A stretch of 64,000 nucleotides of DNA, from positions 13,833,501 to 13,897,500 of the forward strand of contig NC_084942.1 of the NCBI RefSeq assembly GCF_958298935.1, read 5' to 3'. Source of the stretch: Phragmites australis. Taxonomy: Eukaryota > Streptophyta > Magnoliopsida > Poales > Poaceae. The number at the start of each line of letters is the position of its first letter. Position 1 is the stretch's first letter. The notes beneath the pieces are model-generated. The model made no database searches. It was not told where the DNA came from and saw nothing but the letters and a program-made list of their open reading frames with translations. Shown here one piece after another: positions 1-10,578 of this stretch. Both the position numbers and the translations under genes were made by a program.

Positions 1-1085
1 TCGCCTTCGTTCCATAGTCCACTGCCATATCGTTTTTTTTTCCTGTCCTACAACCCTTCCGCGCCTTTAGCTTTTGCATATTTCAGTTTCAGAGTTCGTC
101 GTGTTGAGTTTGTGTCCTGGTCAAGGTCTTGTTGCTGGTTAGGTCGTGTTAGAGTCCAGTTCGTGTGTTTTTCCCCACCGTTTCCATCAAACCCTAGCCT
201 CCGTCGCATATTTTCCCCACTTTCTTTCCGTTTTGTCCTCTAATTCGAAGTCGTTTCTCAAATCGGGCATAACTTTCGCATACGAACTCCGTTTTCAGAA
301 AAGTCATAGAGTTTTTCGCATCGAAACAGCGTTTCGGATCCGTTCGTCCCCGGCTTTGCCGGGTTCGGCGAAATCAGAATTCCCAAATTCGCCTCCGAAG
401 TTTGAGTTTTCAATTTCCAAATATTTTTCTCATTTTACGGCTGAACATCAGAAAATTCTACAGGCCACGTCTTTCACTTGTTTAAGCTCAAACTTTCTGT
501 GGTTCCCTCTTGTGTGCTCCTAAGTGAAAAAAAAATATCAAAAAAATAAAAAGAAAAAGTCGAATTTTCCCAAAAAAACAACGACAGCCCAAAAAAATAT
601 AAAAAAGAGAGGGGCAAAAGAGGAACAATATCTAGAGGAGCACATAGAGAAGGGCAAAGTGAGCTGTGTTAGCGTGTGCTGTTTAGTTCTTTGTTTCTGT
701 TGCTCTTGCTATCCATCATACTTGTTTCTCCACCTTGTTTCACACACATACTTGGTACTTGTAACACTTTAGGCCAGCAACGAGAACAAGTACTTGGGAC
801 TATAATTCAGCATTACTATCTGTTTCTGATTTGTGTTCCACATATACATATTTGTTCTCTTTGTGTGCCTTCCAAGCCCCACAGATTCTTCTGGACAGCA
901 CTGGTTTGCATCCCTGCAATCGCTCGCACGCCTTCCTGGTATCCTTTGCTTTGCTGGTAAGAACCCTGGTAAGAGCTTGGTAAGGTGTCTACCTTTGCTG
1001 ATCTTGATTGAGAGGCACCACTCCACCTTTGTAGTACGATTATTAGGGATAACCTTCACTGTTTGTTGTTGTGTTTGTTTCCACA
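1..1085 (+). other. 5' untranslated leader of the CRM-like element
   Basis: This 1.1 kb stretch precedes the gag start and does not resemble the element's 3' LTR, so I read it as leader between primer-binding site and gag. No primer-binding site is visible; it is probably just left of base 1. It has an A-rich tract at 523-610 and no credible reading frame. Short ORFs here look like chance. Confidence 0.6.
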
Positions 1086-2147
1086 ATGTCAGTTGAAGGA
1101 GATAAAACGCCAAAGGACTTCAAGGAGTGTGTCAGCCAAGAGCAGCTACAAGCTGTTGTAGACAATGCTCAGAAGGAGATGAGGGAGACAGTCATCAAGG
1201 CTGTCACTGAAGCGATAATTGAGATGAAACTCGCAAACACGGTTGAGCGGGTGGACAAACGGTTATCCGAGCTCACCGACAGGGTAAATGCTTTGGAAAA
1301 CCGTCCTGTGCACAACGAAGATGTGAATGGAAGCAACACCGGTGATGAGTTGTATGATGACGATGTTAATGTTGATCCAGCGGCGACATTGCAAAACAGA
1401 TTACGGCGTCGTCTTCGCACTAACACCACAGGTATGGGTGGCGTCCCACATCACCACCACCATCGAGGTATGTATAATCGAGCTCCTGAAGATCCTTATG
1501 CTAAGGTTAAATTTACTATACCTTCTTTTTCGGGACATTATGATGCTGAGGGATATCTTGATTGGGAGATGATAGTAGAGCAAAAATTTAGTGCCCATCA
1601 AGTACCTGAACAACATAGAGTTAGACAAGCCACTAGTGAGTTTAAAGATTTTGCTATTATTTGGTGGACTGGTTTAGCTGCAGATGGTGCCACACCTCGT
1701 ACATGGGAAGAGCTTAAGGTTGCTATGCGTGATAGATTTGTTCCCCCATCTTATCATAGAGACTTGCGTAAGAAATTGATGCGCTTAGAACAGGGAGATA
1801 AATCTGTGCAGGATTATTATGGTGAGCTTCAAAAGGGCTTGATGCGTTGTGGCATAGTAGAGGGAAACGAAGATTCTATTTGTCGATTTTATTCGGGTTT
1901 GAGACGTGAAATCCAGGATATTATTGATTATAAAGAATTTAACAATGTCAACCAGTTGTTTCAGTTTGCTATGCTTGCAGAGAAGGAGTTGCAGGGGCGT
2001 GAGCAGCAGGGCAAGTACAAGGCCAGCACCACATACACGCCGCGCACAGGACCATCCTTTGGGCTGTCCAAACCATCCACTTACAGGGCTCCCTCACCAG
2101 CGAGCAAGCAACAAGCAGCTACGGCACCAAATCCGGTCACTACATGA
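1086..2147 (+). CDS. Gag protein of the CRM-like element (N-terminal part)
   Basis: Gag forms the virus-like particle that packages the element's RNA. I start at the ATG at 1086; the frame is open slightly upstream but without an ATG. Residues about 15-75 look coiled-coil and charged. A short histidine run follows, then the retrotransposon Gag core at residues about 150-310 (FKDFAIIWWTGL, MRLEQGDKSVQDYYGEL). The CCHC zinc knuckle expected at the Gag C-terminus is not here but in the same frame just past the TGA at 2145-2147, so one in-frame stop separates Gag from its knuckle and from pol. Suppression of the stop or simple decay are both possible. Confidence 0.85.
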   Translation: MSVEGDKTPKDFKECVSQEQLQAVVDNAQKEMRETVIKAVTEAIIEMKLANTVERVDKRLSELTDRVNALENRPVHNEDVNGSNTGDELYDDDVNVDPAATLQNRLRRRLRTNTTGMGGVPHHHHHRGMYNRAPEDPYAKVKFTIPSFSGHYDAEGYLDWEMIVEQKFSAHQVPEQHRVRQATSEFKDFAIIWWTGLAADGATPRTWEELKVAMRDRFVPPSYHRDLRKKLMRLEQGDKSVQDYYGELQKGLMRCGIVEGNEDSICRFYSGLRREIQDIIDYKEFNNVNQLFQFAMLAEKELQGREQQGKYKASTTYTPRTGPSFGLSKPSTYRAPSPASKQQAATAPNPVTT

Positions 2148-5100
2148 CCTTCAGGCTCAGGTAAAAATTCTGTTTTGCAGGGACCTTCCAAGAGTGCTTC
2201 CTCTGTTGCATCAACGGGACGCACCTCTGGCATTCAATGCCGTCGCTGCCATGGATTCGGTCATGTGCAGAAGGATTGCCCAAGTCAGCGGGCATACATT
2301 GCAACGGAAGATGGGTACATCAGCGCCTCTGACATTGAAGAAGAAGAAGAACCAATTGTTGAGGAGAGCAACGAAATCTTGGGCAGTGATGACACAGCGA
2401 CCTATAGGAGCATCATTGTGCAGCGGGCGCTCAGCACAAAGGTACAACAACCAGAGAAGCTGCAACGCCATAACTTGTTCCAGATTTTCTTCATCATCCA
2501 AAATCGGCGAGCACGTGTCATCATCGATGGAGGTAGTTGTAATAATTTGGTGAGTTCAGATTTGGTCAAGAAGCTTGGCTTGACCACACGCCAACACCCC
2601 CATCCATATAATCTTCAGTGGTTTAATGATGCTGGAAAAGCTAAGGTAACACAAATTTGCAGAGTTTCTTTTTCCATTGGTTCCTATGCTGATTATGTTG
2701 ACTGTGATGTGGTACCTATGGAAGCTTGCTCACTTTTATTGGGTCGACCTTGGGAATTTGATAATGATGCTATACACCATGGTAGAAGTAATACATATAC
2801 TTTTATGCATAAAGGAAAGAAAATTACTTTGGTTCCTATGACCCCTGCTGAAATTGTACAAGCTGATAAAGAACGAGCTGCTAATTTGCGTGACACTAAA
2901 TCTGAAAATCAGCAAGTTGCTAATTCTCTTTACCCACCTAAAAAGGATAAGTCTACACCTAGTTCTAAGGTAGAGGGCATAAAATTGAAGGGTGGTGTTA
3001 TGCTTGCACTAAAAAGTGACCTTGCTGAAATTTCTAATAATGATATTTGCTACACCTTGGTTTGCAAACGAGTTTTGTATTCGCTTGATGAAGTTATTAG
3101 TTCGATACCTCCTGCTGCCACTAACCTTTTGCAGGAGTATGAGGATGTTTTTCCAGCTGAGATACCTCCGGGACTGCCACCTATGAGAGGGATAGAGCAT
3201 CAAATCGATTTGATCCCGGGAGCAACATTGCCAAATCGTGCTGCGTATCGAACCAATCCCGAGGAGACTAAGGAAATTCAGCAGCAAGTCCAAGAGCTTT
3301 TGGACCGCGGGTATGTACGTGAGAGCCTTAGTCCTTGTGCTGTTCCTGTGATTTTGGTTCCTAAGAAAGATGGTACTTGGCGTATGTGTGTTGATTGTAG
3401 AGCCATTAATAACATTACTATTCGATATCGCCATCCTATTCCTAGACTTGATGATATGCTTGATGAGTTGTGTGGCTCTGTAATTTTTACAAAGATCGAC
3501 TTGCGTAGTGGTTACCACCAAATTAGAATGAAACTTGGAGATGAATGGAAAACAGCTTTCAAAACTAAATTCGGATTATATGAGTGGTTAGTAATGCCTT
3601 TTGGTTTAACTAATGCACCTAGCACTTTCATGCGTTTGATGAATGAGGTTTTAAGAGCTTTTATTGGACGATTTGTGGTGGTTTACTTTGATGACATATT
3701 GATTTATAGCAAGTCTTTGGATGAACATATGGATCACTTACGTGCTGTTTTTAATGCTTTACGTGATGCACGTTTATTTGGTAACCTTGAGAAGTGCATC
3801 TTTTGCACGGATCGAGTCTCTTTTCTTGGCTATGTTATTACTCCACAGGGAATTGAGGTGGATGAGATGAAAATTGAAGCCATAAAGAGTTGGCCGGTGC
3901 CCCAAATCATCAAACAGGTGAGAAGTTTTCTTGGACTTGCAGGTTTTTATCGTCGTTTCGTGAAGGATTTCAGCGCCATTGCTGCCCCCTTACACGAGTT
4001 GACAAAGAAAGGTGTGGTGTTCCATTGGGGTAAGGCACAAGAGGAGTCCTTTGGCACTTTGAAGGACAAGCTTACGCACGCGCCATTGCTGCAACTTCCA
4101 AATTTTGGTAAGACCTTTGAGCTAGAATGTGATGCTAGTGGAGTTGGCATTGGAGGTGTTTTGATGCAAGAAGGTAAGCCCGTTGCATACTTTAGCGAAA
4201 AATTGCATGGCCCTGTTCTTAATTACTCTACGTATGATAAGGAATTGTATGCACTTGTACGTTCTTTAGAGACGTGGCGTCATTATTTGTGGCCTAAAGA
4301 ATTTGTTATACATTCAGATCATGAATCGCTTAAGTATCTTCGTTCTCAAAATAATCTGAATCGTAGACATGCTAAGTGGGTTGAATTTATTAAATCTTTT
4401 CCTTATGTTATCAAACACAAGAAAGGGAAGGATAATATAATTGCTGATGCTTTGTCTAGACGATATGCTTTGTTGTCCCAACTTGATTATAGAATTTTTG
4501 GACTAGACTCAATAAAAGAACAATATGTGCTTGATCCTGATTTTAAAGATGTATTACTGAACTGTAAAGAGGGACGTACATGGAACAAGTTTGTGATCAA
4601 TGATGGATTTGTGTTTAGAGCTAACCGTCTATGCATTCCAGTTGGTTCCGTTCGTCTTTTGTTGTTGCAGGAAGCACATGGAGGAGGATTGATGGGACAT
4701 TTTGGTGCTAAGAAGACGGAGGATATGTTGGCCACACATTTCTTTTGGCCAAAGATGAGGAGAGATGTTGAGCGGTTCGTGGCACGCTGTACCACATGTC
4801 AAAAGGCTAAGTCTCGCTTGAATCCACATGGTTTGTATATGCCTCTTTCTGTTCTTTCTGTTCCTTCTATTCCTTGGGCAGATATTTCGATGGACTTTGT
4901 TTTGGGATTACCTAGGACTAAGAGGGGGAGGGATAGCATTTTTGTTGTTGTGGATCGTTTTTCTAAGATGGCACATTTTATACCTTGTCATAAAAGTGAT
5001 GATGCCGTTTATATTGCTGACCTCTTTTTTAAAGAGATTGTTCGCTTGCATGGTATGCCTTCTACTATTGTTTCAGATCGCGACGCTAAATTTTTGAGTC

Positions 5101-6074
5101 ACTTTTGGCGCACTCTATGGAATAAGTTGGGTACAAAACTATTGTTTTCTACTACTTGCCACCCACAAACTGATGGCCAAACGGAGGTAGTGAACCGCAC
5201 TTTGGGTACCATGTTGAGAGCTATTTTGAAGAAAAATTTGAAGATGTGGGAAGAATGTTTGCCCCACGTGGAGTTTGCTTATAATCGGGCAACACATTCT
5301 ACCACCAAGGTAAGTCCTTTTCAGGTAGTGTATGGTTTTACCCCTCGCGCTCCTATTGATCTTTTGCCTTTACCTACCACTGAAAGAACACATAGTGATG
5401 CTAGTGCACGTGCTGATTTTATTCGTAAGTTGCATGAAACAACTAAAATAAATATCGAAAAGATGAATGAAAAGTATAGAATTGCTGGTAGTGAAGGTAG
5501 GAAAGAAGTCAAACTTGAACCGGGTGATTTAGTGTGGTTACATTTAAGAAAAGATAGGTTTCCAGAGCTGCGTAAGTCTAAATTAATGCCAAGAGCTGCT
5601 GGTCCTTATAAGATAATTGAGAAAATAAATGATAATGCATATAAACTTGAGTTGCCACCCGAGTTCGGGGTTAGTCCTTCTTTTAACATTGCAGATTTGA
5701 AACCTTACTTGGGAGCCGATGATGAGCTTGAGTCGAGGATGACTCCAATTCAAGAGGGGGAGGATGATGAGGACATCACTCCCTCGGATACATACAATGA
5801 TCCTCCATTGAACTTTCAAGGTCCAATCACAAGAGCTCGCGCACGACAATTAAATTTAGAGGTGAGCTCGTTCCTAAGCAACTCTTTATATAATTTTGAG
5901 AATAGATTACTACCTAATGATTATGTGTTGTTTAGGAATCATGGAGAGGACAAGAAAACACATAGAGGAAGGCTTAGAGGCGTGGAGGAGCAGCTAGGAC
6001 GTCCAACAACAGCAGGAGGTCCAGTCCAACTCGAGTCCGAATCAGCCTCGGCCTCCAGGACCAGCGAGCAATAA
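2148..6074 (+). CDS. Gag zinc knuckle and Pol polyprotein (PR-RT-RH-IN)
   Basis: The frame is open from just after the Gag stop for about 1,300 codons. In order it shows a CCHC knuckle ([14 protein letters not shown], near 2238), an aspartic protease site (IIDGGS, near 2520), reverse transcriptase with the YFDD catalytic motif near 3685, RNase H (FELECDAS near 4115, SDHESLK, IADALSR), and integrase with a zinc-binding end (CTTCQKAK) and catalytic D, D, E in [16 protein letters not shown] and GQTEVVN (about 4885, 5070, 5185). A GPY/F-like module follows near 5600. The last 310 bases lie inside the 3' LTR. No chromodomain is evident. Apart from the stop upstream, the frame is unbroken, so the copy is fairly recent. 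Confidence 0.93.
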   Translation, partial: PSGSGKNSVLQGPSKSASSVASTGRTSGIQCRRCHGFGHVQKDCPSQRAYIATEDGYISASDIEEEEEPIVEESNEILGSDDTATYRSIIVQRALSTKVQQPEKLQRHNLFQIFFIIQNRRARVIIDGGSCNNLVSSDLVKKLGLTTRQHPHPYNLQWFNDAGKAKVTQICRVSFSIGSYADYVDCDVVPMEACSLLLGRPWEFDNDAIHHGRSNTYTFMHKGKKITLVPMTPAEIVQADKERAANLRDTKSENQQVANSLYPPKKDKSTPSSKVEGIKLKGGVMLALKSDLAEISNNDICYTLVCKRVLYSLDEVISSIPPAATNLLQEYEDVFPAEIPPGLPPMRGIEHQIDLIPGATLPNRAAYRTNPEETKEIQQQVQELLDRGYVRESLSPCAVPVILVPKKDGTWRMCVDCRAINNITIRYRHPIPRLDDMLDELCGSVIFTKIDLRSGYHQIRMKLGDEWKTAFKTKFGLYEWLVMPFGLTNAPSTFMRLMNEVLRAFIGRFVVVYFDDILIYSKSLDEHMDHLRAVFNALRDARLFGNLEKCIFCTDRVSFLGYVITPQGIEVDEMKIEAIKSWPVPQIIKQVRSFLGLAGFYRRFVKDFSAIAAPLHELTKKGVVFHWGKAQEESFGTLKDKLTHAPLLQLPNFGKTFELECDASGVGIGGVLMQEGKPVAYFSEKLHGPVLNYSTYDKELYALVRSLETWRHYLWPKEFVIHSDHESLKYLRSQNNLNRRHAKWVEFIKSFPYVIKHKKGKDNIIADALSRRYALLSQLDYRIFGLDSIKEQYVLDPDFKDVLLNCKEGRTWNKFVINDGFVFRANRLCIPVGSVRLLLLQEAHGGGLMGHFGAKKTEDMLATHFFWPKMRRDVERFVARCTTCQKAKSRLNPHGLYMPLSVLSVPSIPWADISMDFVLGLPRTKRGRDSIFVVVDRFSKMAHFIPCHKSDDAVYIADLFFKEIVRLHGMPSTIVSDRDAKFLSHFWRTLWNKLGTKLLFSTTCHPQTDGQTEVVNRTLGTMLRAILKKNLKMWEECLPHVEFAYNRATHSTTKVSPFQVVYGFTPRAPIDLLPLPTTERTHSDASARADFIRKLHETTKINIEKMNEKYRIAGSEGRKEVKLEPGDLVWLHLRKDRFPELRKSKLMPRAAGPYKIIEKINDNAYKLELPPEFGVSPSFNIADLKPYLGADDELESRMTPIQEGEDDEDITPSDTYNDPPLNFQGPITRARARQLNLEVSSFLSNSLYNFENRLLPNDYVLFRNHGEDKKTHRGRLRGVEEQLGRPTTAGGPVQLESESASASRTSEQ
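5748..5764 (+). promoter_or_regulatory. Polypurine tract of the CRM-like element
   Basis: The purine-rich tract AAGAGGGGGAGGA sits directly before the LTR start TGATGAGG. It would prime plus-strand DNA synthesis. It lies inside the pol reading frame. Confidence 0.75.
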
Positions 6075-6677
6075 AACGGACGTCCAGGACGCATCCGGAC
6101 TCCGTTTTCGACGATTCACATATGGTTGGAAAGATAATTTCATAAGGAAACCAATGGCGTTGGTTTGAGGTCCAAATTCCTTCTGAGTCAACAGGAAACG
6201 TCGAAACAAGTCAGCGTCCAGAATCTGTCCCGGTGCTGCGTCACCGTTTTTGGTCCGTTGGGCCATGTATCGTGTTGGAGTCCATTAGGGACGCGTCTAG
6301 GGGTCCTTGGCCGACCCTAATCCTTTATATACAGTAGCCGCCGCCCTAATTAGGGTTGGGTTTTGCTTAGATTATTCTGTCAAGAACAGTTTCACCGTTT
6401 CGTCGGTTTGTGAGACCCCAACTCGTGAGATTAATCATTCATCTGCAATTTGGTTGCATTCTTCCTTGTTCTTGCTTGTGTTCTTCGATTCGCAGGCAAG
6501 GATTTTAGCCTTCTTGGCGAGGTCAACCGTGCAACGCCGGTTGATAACCAGAGGAGACGTGGTGCTGCGATTGCGGGGTTTCGGATCGTGTTGTTCGGAA
6601 GCCGGATCGACTTGTGTCTCGTTTCCACCAAATCGAGAGTTACCAGAACCTTTCGGAAGATCGGGAACCCTTGTTCA
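5765..6677 (+). repeat. 3' LTR of the CRM-like element
   Basis: It starts TGATGAGGACATC and ends near TTGTTCA, about 913 bp. That agrees with the LTRs of the related elements A (931 bp) and B (914 bp), which share blocks such as GGAAGATCGG and GCCTTCTTGGCGAG. Its first 310 bp encode the integrase tail. A TATA-like TTTATATA is at 6324-6331. The exact right end is inferred from where A's integrase similarity resumes. Confidence 0.75.
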
Positions 6678-7633
6678 TATTACTTCGTCCCCAATTTATT
6701 CCAAAGTAATCTCTAAAAGTGATTCAAAAACTTTGTGTTATGATCCGAGACAATAGTATTAGGCACTCCATGTAGTCGAACGATTTCCTAAAAAACAAAT
6801 TAGCTATGTTTGTAGCATTATTGCTCTTGTGACAAGGTATAAAATGTGCCACTTTAGAAAATCTATCCACAACTACAAATATGCTATCCCTCCCCCTCAT
6901 AGTCCTAGGAAGTCCTTAAAAAAATTCATAGAAATATCCTCCCATGGTGCACTAGGAACAGGAAAAGGCATGTAAAGACCATATGAATTCAAGCGAGGCT
7001 GAGCTTTATTGCAAGTGGTGCATCGGGACACGTAGCGTTCGATATCTCGTCTCACCTTTGGACAAAAGAAGTGGGCGGCCAGCACATCTTCAGTCTTCTT
7101 TGCTCCAAAATGTGTCATCAATCCTCCTCCATGCGCCTCTTGTAACAACAAAAGACGAATGGAGCTAGCTGGAATGCATAGCTTGTTAGCACGATAGAGC
7201 AATCCTTCATTCAACACATATTTGTTCCATGTCTTCCCTTCTTTACAATGTTCAAGCACTTTTTAAAGTCCAAATCAGCAGCATATAAGTCCTTAATGGT
7301 CTCTAAACCAAAAATCTTATGATCAACTTGAGATAACATAGTATAACACCTATAAAGCGCATTAGCAATCACATTGTCCTTTCTTTTCTTTTATTTTATG
7401 ACATATGGAAAAGACTCAATAAATTCGACCCATTTATCATGTCGTTATTCAATTTAGCTTGACTCCTAATATGTTTCATCGATTCATGATCAGAATGTAT
7501 AACAAATTCTTTGGACCATAGATAATGTTACCAAGTTTCAAGCACACGAGCTAAAGCATACAATTCTTTATCATAGGTAGAATAATTCAGACTTGGCCCA
7601 CTTAATTTCTCGCTGAAATAAGCAACATGTTTA
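6678..7633 (-). pseudogene. Element A: RNase H end and integrase N-terminal half
   Basis: On the minus strand this encodes the end of RNase H ([21 protein letters not shown]-type motifs) and the integrase start. The longest clean piece (7259-6897) has the zinc-binding region with CTTCNKAQ and the first catalytic-domain strand (WEDISMNFF). Similarity continues to IVSD near 6740 and then stops at the inserted CRM-like LTR. Frameshifts lie near 6900 and 7260. The other half of integrase should be left of the window. Confidence 0.85.
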
Positions 7634-9102
7634 TGTCAGTGTATCAGGTACCGGGGGTCCCCGAATTCCGAGGCCAGGCCAGCCATCCGCCACATGGCGC
7701 CATCCCGCGGAGTCTCTCCCGGGAGGTGAGAAAAGATCAAGTCCCGGGAGAGGGCGCTCGGGGCCGCAGTCGGTGGCCCCCGAGTACCCCAGTTCCCCGA
7801 TGATACACAAAATCTAACTACCGGGAAGAAAGTGCTCGAGAAGGTGTACGGTGACCCTCGAGCACCCTAGTACCCCGACGACCAGGAGAGCTAAGCACCG
7901 AAAGAAGCGTGCCCGGGGCCGCCGGCGGTGGCCCCTGGGCACCCAAGTATCTCGGGGACCCACCGAAGGAAGTTCCGGGAGAGAGTGCTCGGGGCTGCGT
8001 GCAGTAGCCCTCGAGCACTCGGATCCCCGAGGATCCTTACAAGTGTGCCCGGGAGAGAGTGCTCGGGGAGGTGAACAGTACCCCCGAGCACTCGGTTCCC
8101 CGAGGACAAGAAAGGGCATTCTCGGGAGAGGGTGCTCGGGGAGATGAACAGTACCCCCGAGCTCTGGGTACCCCGATGACCCAGAAAGCCCCCTGGCGGA
8201 GGCCCCCGAGGGGCCTACCAATGAGGTGTCAACCAGTCAAAGGCCCGAGGCCGCATTTAAAGAGCGTGCATGGCTTGTCACCTCCAACTGCCCCCGCTGC
8301 GCTCAGCGTCAGTTCCTGCCACGTTCTGGCAGAGAGGAGTGGGGTTATTAATTGCACGGGTCCCGTCCCGTGCCATCCGGCCCGTCTCAGGATAACGTCG
8401 TGAGGGCCGAGGTGTTCCGTCTGCTGCGCTGCTGTGGTAGGGGAACAAGACGGGGCGGGCACGTCGGGCAGCTCTGCGGCTACCCGGTGGGCCCTCTCCA
8501 CGGCGCCCGTTGCCATGCCATTTATGGTGACGGATGACCGGGCGTGTGCCGCATTTTCCACCCCCGGTCACTTCGCCCAGAGGAAATGATGACGCCCTTT
8601 CCATTTATGGTGTCTCGGAACTTGTGCCCCCTCCCTCCCATTCGAGGCACGTTGTTACCGGCGGGTATTTAAAGCAGCCGGCGGCAGAGAAGGAATCGAT
8701 CCGGAAAAAGTATTGAAAAAAGAGAGGACGCACAAGCATAGACAAGAACACAACACAAGAGAAACACGGCCGAGAAGTGAGCAGCATGAGACAGGCCAAA
8801 GAACTGAGAGCCCCAGACTCTAGGATAGACCAACATTCTTGTAACCAGTAATATCCTTAAGGGACTTCCTCAAGGCATTTATAGTATCCATACAGGAGTA
8901 GGGTGTTACGCCCCCGTGCGGCCCAAACCTGTATAAATTCCGGTGCATTTACTTCTTTTCGCACTACGTCATTCCACCACCACCGGCAGTTGCATTCATT
9001 CCTATTTATTTCTCCGACGAACATACTCAGGATCTTCCGCCCAGCCGAATCTCTAAAAAGGGGTCTCTCGGGATCCCTACGACTGGAGTTAATCCTCCGA
9101 CA
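7634..9102 (+). repeat. 5' LTR of the TGTCGG non-autonomous element
   Basis: It begins TGTCAGTG (the 3' copy has TGTCGGTG) and ends CTCCGACA. It contains a tandem array of hairpin-like units (7737-8195) and a TATA-like TATTTAAA at 8666-8673. Overlapping ORFs on both strands here follow the tandem repeat and are not genes. Confidence 0.9.
7737..8195 (+). repeat. Tandem array of hairpin-forming LTR repeats
   Basis: Units of roughly 75-80 bp repeat about six times. Each contains GTGCTCGGGG and, some 15-20 bp on, its near reverse complement CCCCGAGCAC, followed by a variant of TTCCCCGAGGA. The array recurs in the 3' LTR (10683-11140) and, diverged, in the solo LTR at 25410-26820. Confidence 0.85.
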
Positions 9103-9104
9103 GC

Positions 9105-9120
9105 TGGCGCACCAGGTAGG
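9105..9120 (+). promoter_or_regulatory. Primer-binding site (TGGCGC type)
   Basis: TGGCGCACCAGGTAGG lies two bases after the LTR end. TGGCGC-type sites, complementary to the 3' end of a tRNA, are typical of Tat/Athila-like gypsy elements. It fixes the element's orientation as +. Confidence 0.8.
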
Positions 9121-9167
9121 AGGGAAGCATCCCTGAATCTGTTTGTTTGTTTTCTTCCGTAGAAAAA

Positions 9168-9902
9168 ATGGCCGGTGGTCATCGCCTCCTGCGTTCCATC
9201 TCCTGTTCCCGCGGGGAAATGCAACCCCTCGCACAGGAGGTCCCAGCCGCTGCTGCGTCCCAGCAGCAGCCGCGATCTGCACGCGCGGCATTCCCCTCCC
9301 AAGGGGACCAGGGCACCGGGCCCAGCAGGACCGCCGCCGTTGTCGCCGGTGCACCATCCGACCCCCAGCCGATGGTCAAAACTCCTACCGCTAGGTCTGC
9401 GTCTGGACAGCGCCGGGCGCCTCTCCGGCGTAGGCTCGCCTTCGGCGACGCCAGCCCCGGGAGCGCGCTGCTTGCAGCGCACGCCCTCCTCAGGCATCTG
9501 CCAGTCCAGGCGACGGGGGAAACCCCGGAGGGCCGCTGGCTCCAGGAAGTCGCTGTCCTGGTCGGCACTGCCTACGGCCAGGTGCTGGCCCAGAGTTCTC
9601 GCGCTACCACCCAGCGTGGCGCCGCTGGGACCGGCCCATCGTCAGGTGGCGTTCGTGCTGGCCGGGGAGCCTCCAGGCGGAGCGCCGCCCCCCAGGCCGT
9701 TTGTGGAGCCCACGACCTCCGCTTGCACCTCAAGCGCCAGCGGGAGACCCGGCAGGAGGCCGAAGCTGAGGACCAGGCTTCCTCGTTGCCGGCCTATGAT
9801 CGCCGGGGCTCCCCGGCTCGCCGGCGTTCACCGCCCAAGGGCGCTGCCCGCACCACAGGGTCGCCGGCGTTCACCGCCCAAGACCTGAAGGAAGAACGCT
9901 GA
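9168..9902 (+). CDS. Gag-like ORF of the non-autonomous element
   Basis: The ORF of about 244 codons starts at ATG 9168. The protein is rich in Ala, Arg, Gly, Pro and Ser, with a more ordered stretch near residues 90-130 and a basic, low-complexity C-terminal half. I see no zinc knuckle and no pol domain. Its place right after the primer-binding site makes Gag or a Gag remnant the likely identity. A direct repeat of about 21 bp (GCCGGCGTTCACCGCCCAAG, near 9821 and 9863) lies close to its end, where it overlaps the antisense ORF. I do not recognise a specific family. Confidence 0.5.
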   Translation: MAGGHRLLRSISCSRGEMQPLAQEVPAAAASQQQPRSARAAFPSQGDQGTGPSRTAAVVAGAPSDPQPMVKTPTARSASGQRRAPLRRRLAFGDASPGSALLAAHALLRHLPVQATGETPEGRWLQEVAVLVGTAYGQVLAQSSRATTQRGAAGTGPSSGGVRAGRGASRRSAAPQAVCGAHDLRLHLKRQRETRQEAEAEDQASSLPAYDRRGSPARRRSPPKGAARTTGSPAFTAQDLKEER

Positions 9903-10130
9903 GAATGGCGGCACCAGCCCGGCCACCACGAAGGAAGTGAAGAGGACGATGCTCCCCGGACGGTTTGTCACCGGTGGGAAGCTCGCCGGCGTCACCACCG
10001 TGGCCCCCCGCTGGCCCTCGAGGACCATCAGCTTCCGAACCCTGTCTGCCGCCTCCTCGTTCACTAGGCGGGACTCCGGCAGCACGCCGTCGGGAGTCTT
10101 GTCGCGGCGGCTTCCTCCTGCTCTTGGCAT
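9828..10130 (-). CDS. Antisense ORF (truncated aORF) in the non-autonomous element
   Basis: This ORF of about 100 codons runs opposite to the element, starting at ATG 10130. It opens with a basic N-terminus (MPRAGGSRRDKTPDG), then a helical stretch (EEAADRVRKLMVLEG) and a hydrophobic patch (IVLFTSFVVAGLVPPFSAFF). Antisense ORFs downstream of pol are known in Tat-lineage gypsy elements, and the VAGLVPPFSAFF-type segment recalls them; I make that match from memory. The C-terminus appears cut where it meets the gag-like ORF. A TATA-like sequence on the same strand lies about 140 bp upstream. Confidence 0.55.
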   Translation of the reverse strand: MPRAGGSRRDKTPDGVLPESRLVNEEAADRVRKLMVLEGQRGATVVTPASFPPVTNRPGSIVLFTSFVVAGLVPPFSAFFLQVLGGERRRPCGAGSALGR

Positions 10131-10270
10131 CTCCTCGGGGTGGGGGATGATCTGGACGGTGGGGAAAGGAAGGTGCTCTGATCGCCTAAGGAAAGTCTAG
10201 GGCTCAGGAGCGCGAAGAGGGCGAGAGCTTGATTGCAAGATGGCATAAAGAGGGGTGCGGTTCGCTCCCC

Positions 10271-10280
10271 TCCTTTTATA
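10271..10280 (-). promoter_or_regulatory. TATA-like box for the antisense ORF
   Basis: The minus strand reads TATAAAAGGA, about 140 bp upstream of the antisense ATG at 10130. Position and orientation fit a core promoter for antisense transcription. No transcript evidence is available. Confidence 0.5.
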
Positions 10281-10578
10281 CCCCAGGGGAATTCAAACGT
10301 CGCCTGCCACAGCACACTCGGCGGGACGATTTCCTCGATCAATGCAACCGCCGCCTGCCCCGTCATCACGCGCCACCCGTCCCGTTGTCACACGCCTCGG
10401 GAGTTGTTTGGGCGCGCGTCCGTTCGGCTCCCCGTTGGGCCGTACCAAAGGCCCGGACCGGAGGGACCACCATCTGAAAGCTCGTCACATGGCGTCAGTG
10501 CCGGCTTCAGCCTCGTTGGCGACGAAGGGCCCATCCGCAGTCTCTGGACCATTGCCTGCCAATGGGCCCGGGGGCTGC

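Larger units (their letters stand above)
1..6677 (+). mobile_element. Ty3/gypsy chromovirus, CRM-like, 5' LTR outside window
   Basis: The element has an untranslated leader, gag, pol and one 3' LTR, so its 5' LTR must lie just left of base 1. The pol order is protease, reverse transcriptase, RNase H, integrase, which defines Ty3/gypsy. Two traits suggest the CRM lineage: the LTR begins TGATGAGGACATC, and the integrase reading frame runs through the polypurine tract into the 3' LTR. It sits inside the integrase gene of the minus-strand element A. A's coding similarity stops at about 6678, where the LTR ends in CA. The right copy of the 5-bp target duplication should be tatta (6678-6682); the left copy is outside the window. 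Gypsy assignment is firm; the CRM label is inferred. Confidence 0.85.

Noticed and set aside
7737..8195. Regularly spaced repeats resembling a CRISPR array
   Set aside because: Units are adjacent and diverged with no unique spacers, lie inside an LTR, and recur in the other LTR of the same element. The context is a plant genome.
7814..8604. Several overlapping ORFs of 60-135 codons on both strands in the TGTCGG LTRs (also 10682-11548 and 25330-26550)
   Set aside because: They arise from GC-rich tandem repeats open in several frames, repeat from LTR to LTR and contain no recognisable domain.
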